Positions 10,047 through 18,639 of a DNA stretch of 64,000 nucleotides are shown piece after piece. This stretch comes from Loktanella salsilacus (GTDB lineage Bacteria > Pseudomonadota > Alphaproteobacteria > Rhodobacterales > Rhodobacteraceae), in the NCBI RefSeq assembly GCF_900114485.1, contig NZ_FOTF01000015.1, positions 19,966 through 83,965 of the forward strand, given 5' to 3'. The translations under genes were made by a program, and so were the position numbers. Position 1 is the first letter of the stretch. Each line of letters opens with the position of its first letter. The notes beneath the pieces were generated by a model. The model was given only the letters and a program-made list of their open reading frames with translations, was not told the DNA's origin and did no database searches.

Positions 10047-10051
10047 TTTTT

Positions 10052-10071
10052 CGGCTTTTCAAGAAAAGCCG
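10052..10071 (+). terminator. Hairpin after mce
   Basis: CGGCTTTTC and GAAAAGCCG form a perfect stem with a tiny loop directly after the mce stop codon. The dispersed hairpin element follows at once. Confidence 0.5.
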
Positions 10072-10073
10072 AT

Positions 10074-10107
10074 GCCTCCGGCGGAGGTATTTAGAACCAG
10101 AAGAAGG
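10074..10107 (+). repeat. Dispersed Rhodobacterales hairpin element
   Basis: CCTCCGGCGGAGG (stem CCTCC/GGAGG) is followed by TATTTAGAACCAGAAGAAGG. It sits between mce and the DUF1467 gene and is one of nine copies in the window. Confidence 0.7.
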
Positions 10108-10136
10108 CAGGCGCGTCCTGCGAAAGGTAGAAGACT

Positions 10137-10430
10137 ATGGGTATCACGTCAGCCATTGTGATGTTCGCCGTGATCTGGTGGATGATTTTCTTTATCGTGC
10201 TGCCCCTGCGCATGGTCACGCAGGGCGAGGACGGCAATGTCGTGCCGGGCACGCATAAATCCGCGCCCGCCAACCCTCAGCTGAAGCGCAAGGCCAAGAT
10301 CACGACGGTTTGGGCGATTGGGATTTGGATCATCTTTGCGACGATCATCCTGTCTGGCGTGATCAGCGTGCGCGATCTGGATTGGTTCAACCGGATGCCG
10401 TCCGCGCAGCAGCCCCTGGTCGGGAATTAA
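10137..10430 (+). CDS. DUF1467 family membrane protein
   Basis: A 97-residue protein with two predicted membrane helices: about residues 3-26 (ITSAIVMFAVIWWMIFFIVL) and 58-80 (WAIGIWIIFATIILSGVI). The polar loop between them holds VTQGEDGNVVPGTHKSAPAN, the DUF1467 hallmark. The family is small, alphaproteobacterial and of unknown function; its usual place is next to mce, as here. Its last 44 bases overlap tail-to-tail with the EI24 gene on the other strand. Confidence 0.87.
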   Translation: MGITSAIVMFAVIWWMIFFIVLPLRMVTQGEDGNVVPGTHKSAPANPQLKRKAKITTVWAIGIWIIFATIILSGVISVRDLDWFNRMPSAQQPLVGN

Positions 10431-11106
10431 GCCGGTGGTAGAGGTGCGTGAAGGTCGCCGCACCCAAGATCGGCACGAATAGGTTCAGCAGCGGGATCGA
10501 CAAGGGCAGCGCCATCAGCACACCTGCGATCCAGATTGTAGTGCTATGCTTGCGGCGCAGCGCCTTGGCCCCGGCGCGGCCTTCGCGGCGCATGGCGGCG
10601 ACTTGAAAGTACTCTCGGCCCAATAAAAACCCGTTCATCGCGTAAAAGATCAGCGGCGCGAAGGGCGGGAACATCGCGTAGGCGACAAAGGCCAGCAAGT
10701 TTGCAATCAGCATCAGCCCTAAAAAGCTGAAGGTATCGCGCAGCGCATCGGCCAGCGACGTGCGCGGGGCAGGCGGCAGGGCGGGGTAGTGCTTTGCCTC
10801 GACCGCGTCGGCCACGTCGTCCAAAAAGAACGACGTGATGGCCGAGGCGACGGGGATCATCAAAAACACCGAGAGTACCAGCATCAGGCCAAGCGAGCCC
10901 CAGCCCAGCAGATCGCCGATCCACGTGACTTCGCCAATCCATGGCAGGGTCAGGGGCCCCGACGCGGCGACGTCAATCAGCAGCAGCACCCCCGCATAGA
11001 TCGCCACAAGCAGCGCGATGGTCAGGCCGATGCCGAGCCAAAGCACGCGGCGAAAGCGCGGATCAGGCATCTGACCCAGCGCCTTGGCAAAGTCCGTTAG
11101 TATCAC
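10387..11106 (-). CDS. EI24 domain / CysZ-like membrane protein
   Basis: A 239-residue integral membrane protein with about four to six helices, for example LGIGLTIALLVAIYAGVLLL, SLGLMLVLSVFLMIPVASAI and GLMLIANLLAFVAYAMF. NGFLLGREYFQVAAMRR followed by HLYHRL near the end is typical of EI24/CysZ. I start it at the GTG 11106 because it overlaps the nitroreductase stop codon as GTGA; a TTG start at 11118 is possible. CysZ itself supports sulfate uptake, but no sulfur gene is nearby, so the substrate is open. Confidence 0.83.
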   Translation of the reverse strand: MILTDFAKALGQMPDPRFRRVLWLGIGLTIALLVAIYAGVLLLIDVAASGPLTLPWIGEVTWIGDLLGWGSLGLMLVLSVFLMIPVASAITSFFLDDVADAVEAKHYPALPPAPRTSLADALRDTFSFLGLMLIANLLAFVAYAMFPPFAPLIFYAMNGFLLGREYFQVAAMRREGRAGAKALRRKHSTTIWIAGVLMALPLSIPLLNLFVPILGAATFTHLYHRLNSRPGAAARTASG

Positions 11107-11681
11107 AAGGCAGACCAATCCGTGATAGCGTCGATGTCAGGGCGCGGGCGGTCGGACGGGGTGTTGGCGCAGGTGCCGATATGCACGATGCCTGCGACTG
11201 TTTCATGGTCCGCCAGCTTGAAATGATCGCGGATAAAGTCGCGGTTGTGGCTGAACCAGCCCGACAACCAGGTTGCACCAAAGCCGCTGGCCAGCGCCGC
11301 ATTCACAAGGCCAAGGCAGACGCCGCCGACGGCATAAACCTGCTCTGTCTGGGGTACCTTTTCGGAGTCCTTGGGCGAGCATACGACAACGACCGCCAAT
11401 TGCGCCCCGCTATAGGTCATCACCGGTTTGTCGATCTTGTCCTGCGGAATGCCGATCCGCTTCCCCTCAGCGGGCAGCGCGTCAGCAACCGCTTGCAGCG
11501 CGTCCCGGCCCAGCACGATAAAGCGCCACGGCTCTAGCTTGCCATGGTCGGGGCTGCGGGATGCAGCGGTCAGGATCGTGCGCAGCTGATCGCGGTCCGG
11601 CACTGGCGCGTTCAGCGCCTGCGCTGGATAGGACCGGCGGGTCAGCATGAAATCGAGGGCGGCTTGATTAGTCTGAGACAT
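11103..11681 (-). CDS. Nitroreductase family protein
   Basis: A 192-residue FMN-dependent oxidoreductase of the small YdjA-like nitroreductase group. It opens with LDFMLTRRSYPAQALNAPVP, the FMN-phosphate-binding RRS motif, then AASRSPDHGKLEPWRFIVLG and a C-terminal GTCANTPSDRPRPD. The second FMN-contacting stretch is GFGATWLSGWFSHNRDF. It is the first gene of a two-gene unit with the EI24 protein. The natural substrate is unknown. Confidence 0.9.
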   Translation of the reverse strand: MSQTNQAALDFMLTRRSYPAQALNAPVPDRDQLRTILTAASRSPDHGKLEPWRFIVLGRDALQAVADALPAEGKRIGIPQDKIDKPVMTYSGAQLAVVVVCSPKDSEKVPQTEQVYAVGGVCLGLVNAALASGFGATWLSGWFSHNRDFIRDHFKLADHETVAGIVHIGTCANTPSDRPRPDIDAITDWSAL

Positions 11682-11743
11682 GGCAGGTCCTTTGTGCAGC
11701 GGTTGATCAGCAGATAAGCGCGCGCGCCCCGCAGGGCAACGCG

Positions 11744-12157
11744 TCAGCGCTGGTTCTGCGGCAGGCCGTCGGCGATTTCATAATAATCGCCTTTGTCCGC
11801 AACAAAAATATGTAGGCCTAGCTGGGTCTGGGTCGGTTGATCAAAAGCCCCCATCGCGACGGCAGTCTTGTCGCCCTGCAGCGGGTCCCAAAACAGATAC
11901 GCCCCGCAGGTGCCGCAGAAACCGCGGCGCACTTTTTCCGATGACGCATACCAGTGCGGCGCGCCGCTCACGTGTAGCGCGCTGCGATCCACGTCGACAG
12001 AGGCCCAGTAGTGCCCCGATTGCTTGCGGCACTGGGTGCAGTGGCACGCATTGGGCGCGGGCAGGGGGCCTGCTACGGTAAAGCGCACCGCGCCGCAGTT
12101 GCAGCCGCCAGAGTGGGTCATGTCGGATCCCGCCATGTCATCCAAGTGATCATGCAT
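11744..12157 (-). CDS. GFA family zinc protein
   Basis: A 137-residue protein of the GFA (glutathione-dependent formaldehyde-activating, CENP-V-like) family. Zinc ligands are visible as GGCNCGAV, NACHCTQCRKQSG and GFCGTCGAYLFW. Many members are not formaldehyde enzymes, so only the family is claimed. The ATG at 12157 has an AGGGAA ribosome site; the shorter start at 12121 (MTHSGGCNCG) matches many relatives better. It is a single gene between the nitroreductase and a small hypothetical gene. Confidence 0.85.
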   Translation of the reverse strand: MHDHLDDMAGSDMTHSGGCNCGAVRFTVAGPLPAPNACHCTQCRKQSGHYWASVDVDRSALHVSGAPHWYASSEKVRRGFCGTCGAYLFWDPLQGDKTAVAMGAFDQPTQTQLGLHIFVADKGDYYEIADGLPQNQR

Positions 12158-12178
12158 TCGCTAACGTTCCCTGCCGCA

Positions 12179-12418
12179 TCACGCCTTGGCTGGCCCCAAC
12201 TGATAGGCCCCCTCTGGCAGATCCAGCGCAGCCCCAAGGTCACGCAATTGCGCCAGCGACAGTGTAATCGTGTGCACCGCATTCAGGCGCGGATCGAATT
12301 GGGACACGGTCACGCAATCCTCGAACGCGTTGATCGTCACGTCCTCTTGCCGGTGCGCAGCCGCATCGTCGATCAAGGTGACGACCGTCGCGTCGAATTC
12401 GTGTTCAATGGTAAACAT
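12179..12418 (-). CDS. Small conserved hypothetical protein
   Basis: A 79-residue acidic protein (MFTIEHEFDATVVTLIDDAA) with no signal peptide or membrane helix. It alternates short beta-like segments (VTINAFEDCVTVSQFD) with a final helix (LSLAQLRDLGAALDLPEG). I do not recognise a named family. It sits 21 bases from the GFA gene on the same strand and could be co-transcribed with it. Coding is supported by normal codon use and by the lack of any better frame. Confidence 0.65.
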   Translation of the reverse strand: MFTIEHEFDATVVTLIDDAAAHRQEDVTINAFEDCVTVSQFDPRLNAVHTITLSLAQLRDLGAALDLPEGAYQLGPAKA

Positions 12419-12557
12419 AGGGCCAGCCTAGCGCGGCAGATCAGGCGCGAAAAGGGGCTCGTCTCTCGTAATCGTGCGCGGCGGCACCCGGGCGGGGCTG
12501 GCGCGGGCGCGCGGGGCTGATAGACAGGGCGCAACCCATTCGTATGCAAGGCTACCT

Positions 12558-13325
12558 ATGTTTCGCCTGACTTTCGGTATCATTGTTGCGGCCAGCCTTG
12601 CCGGATGCGCCGTGTCACCAGACGCCCGCGCGCCGCAGCAGACCACGGCTAGCCCTGCACCCGTGGTTCCAGACGTGATGCCCGACACCATGCCCGCCGC
12701 TGTCGCCGCGGCAGAGCCGGACGCCCGCGCGTCAGTCCGTAGTCTGATTGCAGCAGTGGACGCGATAGAGCCGGTGGCAGAGGCGATGTGCCGTGACCGC
12801 TCGCCCACGCTGAACTGTGATTTCGAATTCGCGATCGATATGAATCCGAATGCCCAGCCGAACGCGTTCCAAACGCTTGATAAATCAGGCCGCCCGCTGA
12901 TCGCCATGACCGTCGCCTTGCTGGCCGAGACGCGGAACGCGGACGAAATCGCCTTTATCCTGTCCCATGAGGCCGCCCACCATATCGAAGGTCACCTGGA
13001 CCGCCAGCGCCGCAATGCCACCATCGGGGCAGCCATCATGGGACAGCTTGTCGGCCTGTCCGACGACCCGGCCGTGGGGCGCAAAGCGGCAGAGTTCGGC
13101 GCGGCCATCGGCGCGCGGACCTATTCCAAAGACTTCGAGCTTGAGGCCGACACGCTTGGCACCATCATCGCGGCGCAAGCGGGCTATAACCCGTTGCGCG
13201 GCGCGGATTTCTTTTTCCGCATACCCGATCCGGGCAATACATTCCTTGGCACGCACCCCGCCAATGCCGACCGCCTGCGCGTCGTGACGCGCACGGCTGC
13301 GCGGCTGGGGTTTACGAATTCTTAG
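12558..13325 (+). CDS. M48 family metalloprotease, lipoprotein
   Basis: A 255-residue zinc protease likely anchored to the envelope by lipid. The N-terminus MFRLTFGIIVAASLAGCAVS has a lipobox ending at Cys17. The HExxH motif is His137-Glu-Ala-Ala-His141 (SHEAAHHIEGH), and the third ligand is the Glu in DFELEADTLG. GTHPANADRLR near the end matches the M48 pattern seen in BepA/LoiP-like proteases, which act in outer-membrane protein quality control. I start at 12558 because the signal peptide begins there. It ends in a 4-base convergent overlap with the next gene. Confidence 0.88.
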   Translation: MFRLTFGIIVAASLAGCAVSPDARAPQQTTASPAPVVPDVMPDTMPAAVAAAEPDARASVRSLIAAVDAIEPVAEAMCRDRSPTLNCDFEFAIDMNPNAQPNAFQTLDKSGRPLIAMTVALLAETRNADEIAFILSHEAAHHIEGHLDRQRRNATIGAAIMGQLVGLSDDPAVGRKAAEFGAAIGARTYSKDFELEADTLGTIIAAQAGYNPLRGADFFFRIPDPGNTFLGTHPANADRLRVVTRTAARLGFTNS

Positions 13326-13975
13326 GCCAGCGCTGCGACGCTCAGCCAGATGCCGCTAAAGAAACACACCGCCGCGGCCAGCACAAAACCGTGCCAGATC
13401 GCGGTAGAGTACTTCAAACCGTCCCACGTGTAGAACACAACGCCGACCGTATAGAGCAGCCCGCCGCTGGCCAGCAGCGCGAGCGCGGGCACGGGAAAGG
13501 TGCGGATCATCGCCGGGATCAGCAAGACCGCCAGCCAGCCCATCACCAGATACAGCGCCGGACCAAACCGCCCCGGCTCTTGCCAGAAAAATAGCTTGCG
13601 CGCGATGCCCCAGACCGCCAACGCCCAGACCAGGCCAAGGATGGCATAGGCAAATGGCGTGGCGATCATCGCTGCCAGCGGCGTAAAGGTGCCCGCGATT
13701 TTCAGATAAATCGCCGCGTGATCAATCCGGCGCAGGACGGGGCGCAGCGCCTCCCACGGGGTCAGGTGATAGAACGCCGATGCGGTAAAGGTTGCGATCA
13801 TGGCCGCGCCGTAGACCGCCAGCGCGGGAATATCCCCCGCGCCGCGCATCATAGCCCAGACGATCAAAGCAATAGCGCCCAAGAGGGCAAAGGCGACGCC
13901 AAGCGTATGCATGGTGCCATCGGCGATCCGTTCGGACCGTGCGTAAACGGGGTATGCGGTTTTCGATCTGCTCAT
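13322..13975 (-). CDS. PAQR / hemolysin III family membrane protein
   Basis: A 217-residue seven-helix membrane protein of the TrhA/hemolysin III group, linked to membrane homeostasis. The Ser-x3-His motif of helix 2 is SAFYH and the helix-3 Asp is in RRIDHAAIYLKIAGTFTP. In the last helix only WHGFVLAAAV is seen: the first His of the usual H-x3-H is Thr (TAIWH), so a canonical metal ligand is missing. 'Hemolysin' is a historical label and should not be read as a toxin. Convergent overlap of 4 bases with the M48 gene. Confidence 0.87.
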   Translation of the reverse strand: MSRSKTAYPVYARSERIADGTMHTLGVAFALLGAIALIVWAMMRGAGDIPALAVYGAAMIATFTASAFYHLTPWEALRPVLRRIDHAAIYLKIAGTFTPLAAMIATPFAYAILGLVWALAVWGIARKLFFWQEPGRFGPALYLVMGWLAVLLIPAMIRTFPVPALALLASGGLLYTVGVVFYTWDGLKYSTAIWHGFVLAAAVCFFSGIWLSVAALA

Positions 13976-14116
13976 GCGCGCACCATACCCGCCCCGCTGC
14001 CCAACGCATCAATAACCTGCGGTCACATTGGCGTGAAACTTTTCCCGTGTCCGCGCCGTGGTTCAAACTACGTTCGCAGTTCATCCTGAACGACAGACCT
14101 TGATCGGAGTTCTCCC

Positions 14117-14647
14117 ATGCGCCTTGCCGTCCTTGCCCTGACCCTTGCCCCCACCTTTGCCTTTGCCGCCGGATCGGCCGACACCGCCCCGCCCAAGCCC
14201 ACCGCCACGACGCAGCAATGCTCCGAAGGGCTGGTCTATGATCTGGCCACCAAGACCTGCATGACGCCCGAGCAGTCCACTAACGACGACAGCGCCCGCA
14301 TGAACGACGTGCGCGAGCTGGCTTATGATGGCCGCTACGCCGATGCTTTGCGCGTGCTGGACACGATGCAGGACCAGTCCAGCGACATGGCGATCACCTA
14401 CCGCGGCTTTGCCACGCGCAAAGCTGGCGATATGGCGGGCGGCATGGCGTTCTATGAAACCGCACTTGCGGTGAACCCGGACAACCTGCTGACGCGGTCC
14501 TACATGGGCCAAGCGCTAGTGGAACAGGGCGACGTCGAACTGGCCCTCGCGCAGCTGACCGAAATCCGCATGCGCGGCGGACGCGGCACCTGGGCAGAGG
14601 CATCGCTGGCCAGCGCCGTCGCCACCGGCGTCACCTACAGCCACTAA
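14117..14647 (+). CDS. Exported TPR-like protein
   Basis: A 176-residue protein with a signal peptide (MRLAVLALTLAPTFAFAAGS) and a GGAG ribosome site. After a Cys-containing linker (QQCSEGLVYDLATKTCMTPE), which may hold a disulfide, come two to three tetratricopeptide-like helix pairs: YADALRVLDTMQDQSSDMA, GMAFYETALAVNPDNLLTRS and QALVEQGDVELALAQL. It is probably a periplasmic scaffold. No partner is indicated by the neighbourhood. Confidence 0.8.
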   Translation: MRLAVLALTLAPTFAFAAGSADTAPPKPTATTQQCSEGLVYDLATKTCMTPEQSTNDDSARMNDVRELAYDGRYADALRVLDTMQDQSSDMAITYRGFATRKAGDMAGGMAFYETALAVNPDNLLTRSYMGQALVEQGDVELALAQLTEIRMRGGRGTWAEASLASAVATGVTYSH

Positions 14648-14695
14648 GCCCGGACGCGACTTGCGGCAGGCCCCGGTCTGCCGCATCAAGGGCGC

Positions 14696-15052
14696 ATGAA
14701 GATTATCCCCAACGCCCTGACCGACCGCGGGTCGAAATACGCCGTCTCCGGCGGGCCAGTGGCGTCCGTGGAAGAGGCGAAAGCCTTCGTCAAAACCCTG
14801 TGCCGCAATAAGAAATTCGCCAAAGCCACCCATAACACATGGGCGGTCCTATTGCCGGGCGGCCCCGTCAAAAACGACGACGGAGAGGCCGGTGCCGGCC
14901 TCGTCATCCTGCGCATGCTGGAACGCGAAGGGCTGCAGGGCCACATCATCGTCGTCACCCGCTGGTTCGGCGGGGTCCACTTGGGCGGAGATCGGTTTAG
15001 GCGGGTTCAGGACGCGGTGTGGATTTATTTGGGTGAGATGGGGGACGGCTGA
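14696..15052 (+). CDS. IMPACT/YigZ N-terminal domain protein (UPF0029)
   Basis: A 118-residue protein covering only the N-terminal IMPACT (UPF0029) domain. NDDGEAGAGLVILRMLER and HIIVVTRWFGGVHLGGDR are the family signatures (DDGE-SG-AG and RYFGG-LG). Full YigZ proteins are about 200 residues, so this is a naturally short form or has lost its C-terminal domain; the reading frame is intact. AAGGGCGC precedes the ATG. The biochemical role is unclear; related proteins are implicated in translation control. Confidence 0.85.
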   Translation: MKIIPNALTDRGSKYAVSGGPVASVEEAKAFVKTLCRNKKFAKATHNTWAVLLPGGPVKNDDGEAGAGLVILRMLEREGLQGHIIVVTRWFGGVHLGGDRFRRVQDAVWIYLGEMGDG

Positions 15053-15075
15053 TCGTTCCCGGCAGGCGCGTCAGA

Positions 15076-15124
15076 AGCGCCCTCCCCATGGGGGAGGTCT
15101 GGGCGCTGCCCGGCAAAGCCGGGC
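15076..15124. terminator. Two tandem hairpins between convergent genes
   Basis: AGCGCC-CTCCCC pairs with GGGGAG and GGGCGCT (15076-15107), and GCCCGGC-AAA-GCCGGGC follows directly (15108-15124). They lie between the IMPACT-domain gene and rimO, which converge. No T run is seen, so this may be a structured 3' end. Confidence 0.4.
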
Positions 15125-15155
15125 TGGTACCTGCGCAAGTGCCTTGCAAGCGGTT

Positions 15156-16547
15156 CTAGGCTTGCAAAGCCCCCCACAAATCATAATCCCCAGCCTCATC
15201 CACAGTCACCTTCACCACATCGCCAACAGACAACCCTTCGGTGCCTTCGTCGATGAACAGGTTGCCGTCGATCTCTGGCGCGTCAGCCCAGGTGCGGCAG
15301 GTGGCGATGCCGTCTTCGTCGATGTCGTCGACAAGGACTTCCAGCGTGCGGCCGACCTTGGCCTCTAGCTTGGCGGCGGAAATGGCTTGGGCCTTTTCCA
15401 TAAAGCGGTCCCAGCGGTCCTGTTTGACTTCGGGCGCGACGTGATCGGGCAGGGCGTTTGACCGCGCGCCTGCAACGTTTTCATATTGGAAACAGCCGAC
15501 GCGGTCCAATTGCGCCTCGTCCAGCCAGTCCAGCAGGTGTTGGAACTCAGCCTCTGTCTCTCCCGGATAGCCAACGATAAAGGTCGACCGCAGGGTGATG
15601 TCGGGGCAGATCGCGCGCCACGCGGCGATCTCTTCCAGCGTTTTCGATCCGGCGGCAGGGCGCGCCATGCGGCGCAGCACGTCGGGGTGCGAATGCTGGA
15701 ACGGGATATCCAGATAGGGCAGCACGCCGTTCGACGGGTCCGCCATCAGCGGGATCAGGTCGCGCACATGGGGGTAGGGATAGACGTAGTGCAGCCGCAC
15801 CCAAGCGCCCAGGTTGCCAAGTTCCCGTGTCAGATCAAGGATATGGCTACGCACCTCGCCATCTTTCCACGGGTTCAGGTCATACTTGCGATCAAGGCCA
15901 TAAGCGCTGGTGTCCTGAGAGATCACAAGCAGTTCCTTGACCCCTGCCTGCACCAGCTTTTCCGCCTCGCGCAGCACCGCATGGGCCGGGCGCGACGCCA
16001 GTTTGCCGCGCATGTCGGGGATGATGCAGAACTTGCACTTGTGGTTGCAGCCTTCGGAAATCTTAACGTAGCTGTAATGCCGCGGTGTCAGGCTGACGCC
16101 GCGGGCGGGCAGCAGGTCGATGAACGGATCGGGGCTAGGCGGCACCGCCAGATGCACGGCGTCTAGTACCTGTTCGTACTGCTGCGGGCCGGTGACGGCC
16201 AAAATCTTGGGGTGATGTTCGCGGATATAATCCGGCTCTGCGCCCAGACAGCCGGTCACGATGACCTTGCCGTTTTCCTTCAACGCCTCGCCGATCGCAT
16301 CAAGGCTTTCGGCCTTCGCGCTATCCAAGAAGCCGCAGGTGTTCACGATCACCGCCTCTGCGCCGTGGTAATCGGCGCTGATCGCGTAGCCTTCGGCGCG
16401 CAGGCGCGTCAGGATGCGTTCGCTATCCACCAGCGCCTTTGGGCAGCCAAGGGACACCATGCCGATGGTCGGCTGGCCGGGGCGAGGGGCGTCCACAACG
16501 CGGGCGCGGGCAAGGTCGGGGCGAAGTTCTGGCGGGTTCTGGGTCAT
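15156..16547 (-). CDS. rimO: Ribosomal protein S12 methylthiotransferase RimO
   Basis: A 463-residue radical-SAM enzyme that adds a methylthio group to an aspartate of ribosomal protein S12. The N-terminal MTTase domain opens with [19 protein letters not shown] and contains Cys residues in [10 protein letters not shown] and TGCLGAEP for the auxiliary cluster. The radical-SAM motif is CNHKCKFC near residue 170, followed by [12 protein letters not shown], which is typical of RimO rather than MiaB. A C-terminal TRAM domain spans about residues 395-463. Divergent from the next gene. Confidence 0.96.
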   Translation of the reverse strand: MTQNPPELRPDLARARVVDAPRPGQPTIGMVSLGCPKALVDSERILTRLRAEGYAISADYHGAEAVIVNTCGFLDSAKAESLDAIGEALKENGKVIVTGCLGAEPDYIREHHPKILAVTGPQQYEQVLDAVHLAVPPSPDPFIDLLPARGVSLTPRHYSYVKISEGCNHKCKFCIIPDMRGKLASRPAHAVLREAEKLVQAGVKELLVISQDTSAYGLDRKYDLNPWKDGEVRSHILDLTRELGNLGAWVRLHYVYPYPHVRDLIPLMADPSNGVLPYLDIPFQHSHPDVLRRMARPAAGSKTLEEIAAWRAICPDITLRSTFIVGYPGETEAEFQHLLDWLDEAQLDRVGCFQYENVAGARSNALPDHVAPEVKQDRWDRFMEKAQAISAAKLEAKVGRTLEVLVDDIDEDGIATCRTWADAPEIDGNLFIDEGTEGLSVGDVVKVTVDEAGDYDLWGALQA

Positions 16548-16676
16548 CCGCCCTTCTAGCGCGGGGCGCGCCGCGCGGAAAGGGGGCGCGGATCACTTAA
16601 AAGATGCCCAAGATGGACCGAAACGCCGTTCCGTGCGTTCATACGTCGCAACACGGATTAAAAGGCGCGCCGCTGC

Positions 16677-17777
16677 ATGACAACTTTCCTACTCATCGCA
16701 ATGTGGCTGGTGGTGGCCGTGGTCGTCGCGGCAACGCTGATCCCGTTTTCCAAGGTATCGCACGGCATGGTGCGGGGTGCGGATTTCCCGCGCCAACAGG
16801 TGCTTGGCATCGCCGTCGTATTGATCGTGGTGGCTGTGTGGTTCACGCCGCCCGGGTGGCGCTGGGTTGTCGGCCTGATGATTCCCTGCGTGCTGGCGCA
16901 GGCCTTCTACATCGGCCGCTACCTGCCGGTCTGGCACAAGCAATCCCTGCGCCCGCGCAAGCATGAACCCGTCGCGGACGACCGCAGTGTCAGCTTTTTG
17001 GCGGCGAATGTGAAAAAGTCGAACCGCGACTACGCCAAGCTGATTAACGTCGCGCGCCGCGTGCAGCCTGATATTCTGATGACGCTAGAGGTTGATCAAG
17101 ACTGGATCGACGCGCTGGACGCCCTGACCGACATCTATCGGCACCGCCACGCCTATCCGCTGGATACCGGTTACGGCATGGCGATCTATAGCCGTATTCC
17201 GTTTGACGAAGCAGAGTTCAGAGAGAAAATCGTCGACGGCGTGCCATCGCTGCGGGCCAAGGTGCCGCTGGCGAACGGCTTGGCATTCCGGCTTTACGTC
17301 GTGCACCCCGAACCGCCCATCCCGCAGCAAGACACCGAAGGGCGCGACGCAGAGCTATCCTCGACCGCGATCGAGGCGCGCGATGATCCGTTGCCTGCCA
17401 TTGTGTCAGGCGATTTGAACGACGTGGCATGGTCCATCACGACGCGCCGCTTTCAAGAGGTGTCTGGCCTGCTTGATCCGCGTGTTGGGCGCGGGTTCTA
17501 CAACACCTTTAGCGCCACGATGCCGTGGATGCGCTGGCCGCTGGATCACCTGTTCCACGACGCCCAGTTTCGCCTGCTGGATATGCGACGCGAAGCGCAT
17601 ATCGGGTCGGACCACTTTCCGATGTATTTCAAGCTTTTGCTGACCCCGCTTGAGGCCGCAGAAGCCCGCCCCGAAGAGGCGACAGAAGAAGAGCTGGACG
17701 AGGTCGAAGACATGATCGACCGCGAAAAGAAAAACGACCGCGAGGCGATTGGGAGCGATTGGGAGGACGAGGACTAA
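16677..17777 (+). CDS. Membrane-anchored endonuclease/exonuclease/phosphatase family protein
   Basis: A 366-residue protein with two or three N-terminal membrane helices (FLLIAMWLVVAVVVAATLIP and VLGIAVVLIVVAVWFTP), then an EEP-fold domain from about residue 100. Catalytic signatures are AANVKKSNRDY (N), TLEVDQDW (E), SGDLNDVAWS (D/N), DHLF and GSDHFPM (DH). A highly acidic tail ends the protein. The EEP superfamily includes nucleases and phosphodiesterases; the membrane-anchored form probably acts on an extracytoplasmic phosphoester. Divergent from rimO. Confidence 0.86.
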   Translation: MTTFLLIAMWLVVAVVVAATLIPFSKVSHGMVRGADFPRQQVLGIAVVLIVVAVWFTPPGWRWVVGLMIPCVLAQAFYIGRYLPVWHKQSLRPRKHEPVADDRSVSFLAANVKKSNRDYAKLINVARRVQPDILMTLEVDQDWIDALDALTDIYRHRHAYPLDTGYGMAIYSRIPFDEAEFREKIVDGVPSLRAKVPLANGLAFRLYVVHPEPPIPQQDTEGRDAELSSTAIEARDDPLPAIVSGDLNDVAWSITTRRFQEVSGLLDPRVGRGFYNTFSATMPWMRWPLDHLFHDAQFRLLDMRREAHIGSDHFPMYFKLLLTPLEAAEARPEEATEEELDEVEDMIDREKKNDREAIGSDWEDED

Positions 17778-17786
17778 GGCTTGGGA

Positions 17787-18560
17787 TTAAGCCTTCGTCT
17801 GCATCCGCCGCGCTATGCCGAGCACAAGGCGATGCGGCATCAGCGGAATAATCCAATTGAGCGCAAAGCTCAGCAGGCCCTCGTTGATCACATGCAGCTT
17901 GCCCGCCACCATGCTGTCATAGCCAAAGGCTGCAACGCTGTGCGGCGTCTTACCGCCGCCTTTGACCAGCGCCGTGCCGCGCAGATCGGCGGTATCGGCG
18001 AACTCCGTCTCGACATAGCCGGGGGCCAGCACGGTCACGGTGACGCCGCTGGCGCGCAGCTCTTCTGCCAAGGCCAGCGAATAGCTGCGGACAAAGGCTT
18101 TGGTGGCGAAATAAACGTTCTGCATCGGTCCGGGCATCATGCCAGCGGTGGACCCGACATTCAGGATGCGCCCCGCACCGCGTTTGGCCATCTGGCCGCC
18201 GATGTCGTGGCACAGGGTCACCAGCGCTTTGACGTTCAGGTCGATCATCGACAGCTCTTTGCCCAGATCTCGGTCAACGTGGCTGCCTTGGCCGCCAAAA
18301 CCTGCGTTGTTGATCAATACCTCAATCGGTTGCCCGCGCAGGCTGTCACATAGGTCTTGCACGGCCGCCGCATCGGTCAGGTCGGCGGCGATGACCTGCA
18401 CGCTGACGCCGTGTGCGGTTTCCAGCTCTGCCTTTAGCGCATCCAGCTCGTCCTTGCGGCGGGCGACGATAATCATATCGCCGGCGCGCTGCGCATGAAT
18501 GCGCGCAAATTCGCGGCCGATGCCAGACGACGCACCTGTGATCAAAGCCAGATTGGTCAT
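17787..18560 (-). CDS. SDR family oxidoreductase
   Basis: A 257-residue short-chain dehydrogenase. The cofactor motif is ITGASSGIGREFA, the NAG motif is LINNAGFGGQG, and the active site has Ser in NVGSTAGMMPG and Tyr-x3-Lys in YFATKAF. VARRKDE after beta-2 suggests NADP preference. I start at ATG 18560 (MTNLALITG), ten bases after an AGGA ribosome site, rather than the GTG nine bases upstream. The C-terminal hydrophobic tail (LNWIIPLMPHRLVLGIARRM) may associate with the membrane. The substrate is unknown. Confidence 0.88.
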   Translation of the reverse strand: MTNLALITGASSGIGREFARIHAQRAGDMIIVARRKDELDALKAELETAHGVSVQVIAADLTDAAAVQDLCDSLRGQPIEVLINNAGFGGQGSHVDRDLGKELSMIDLNVKALVTLCHDIGGQMAKRGAGRILNVGSTAGMMPGPMQNVYFATKAFVRSYSLALAEELRASGVTVTVLAPGYVETEFADTADLRGTALVKGGGKTPHSVAAFGYDSMVAGKLHVINEGLLSFALNWIIPLMPHRLVLGIARRMQTKA

Positions 18561-18596
18561 ACGTGGCACATCCTAAAATATGGGGGGGGGAAGGGG

Positions 18597-18627
18597 CCCG
18601 GTGCGCCGCCATCAGGCGCGCACCGGG
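18597..18627 (-). terminator. Hairpin after gcrA
   Basis: CCCGGTGCG and CGCACCGGG form a 9-bp perfect stem just beyond the gcrA stop codon. It is followed on the minus strand by a C-rich tract rather than T's. A run of nine G's lies at 18582-18590 on the plus strand, upstream of the SDR gene. Confidence 0.45.
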
Positions 18628-18639
18628 GTCATCGTCCGT

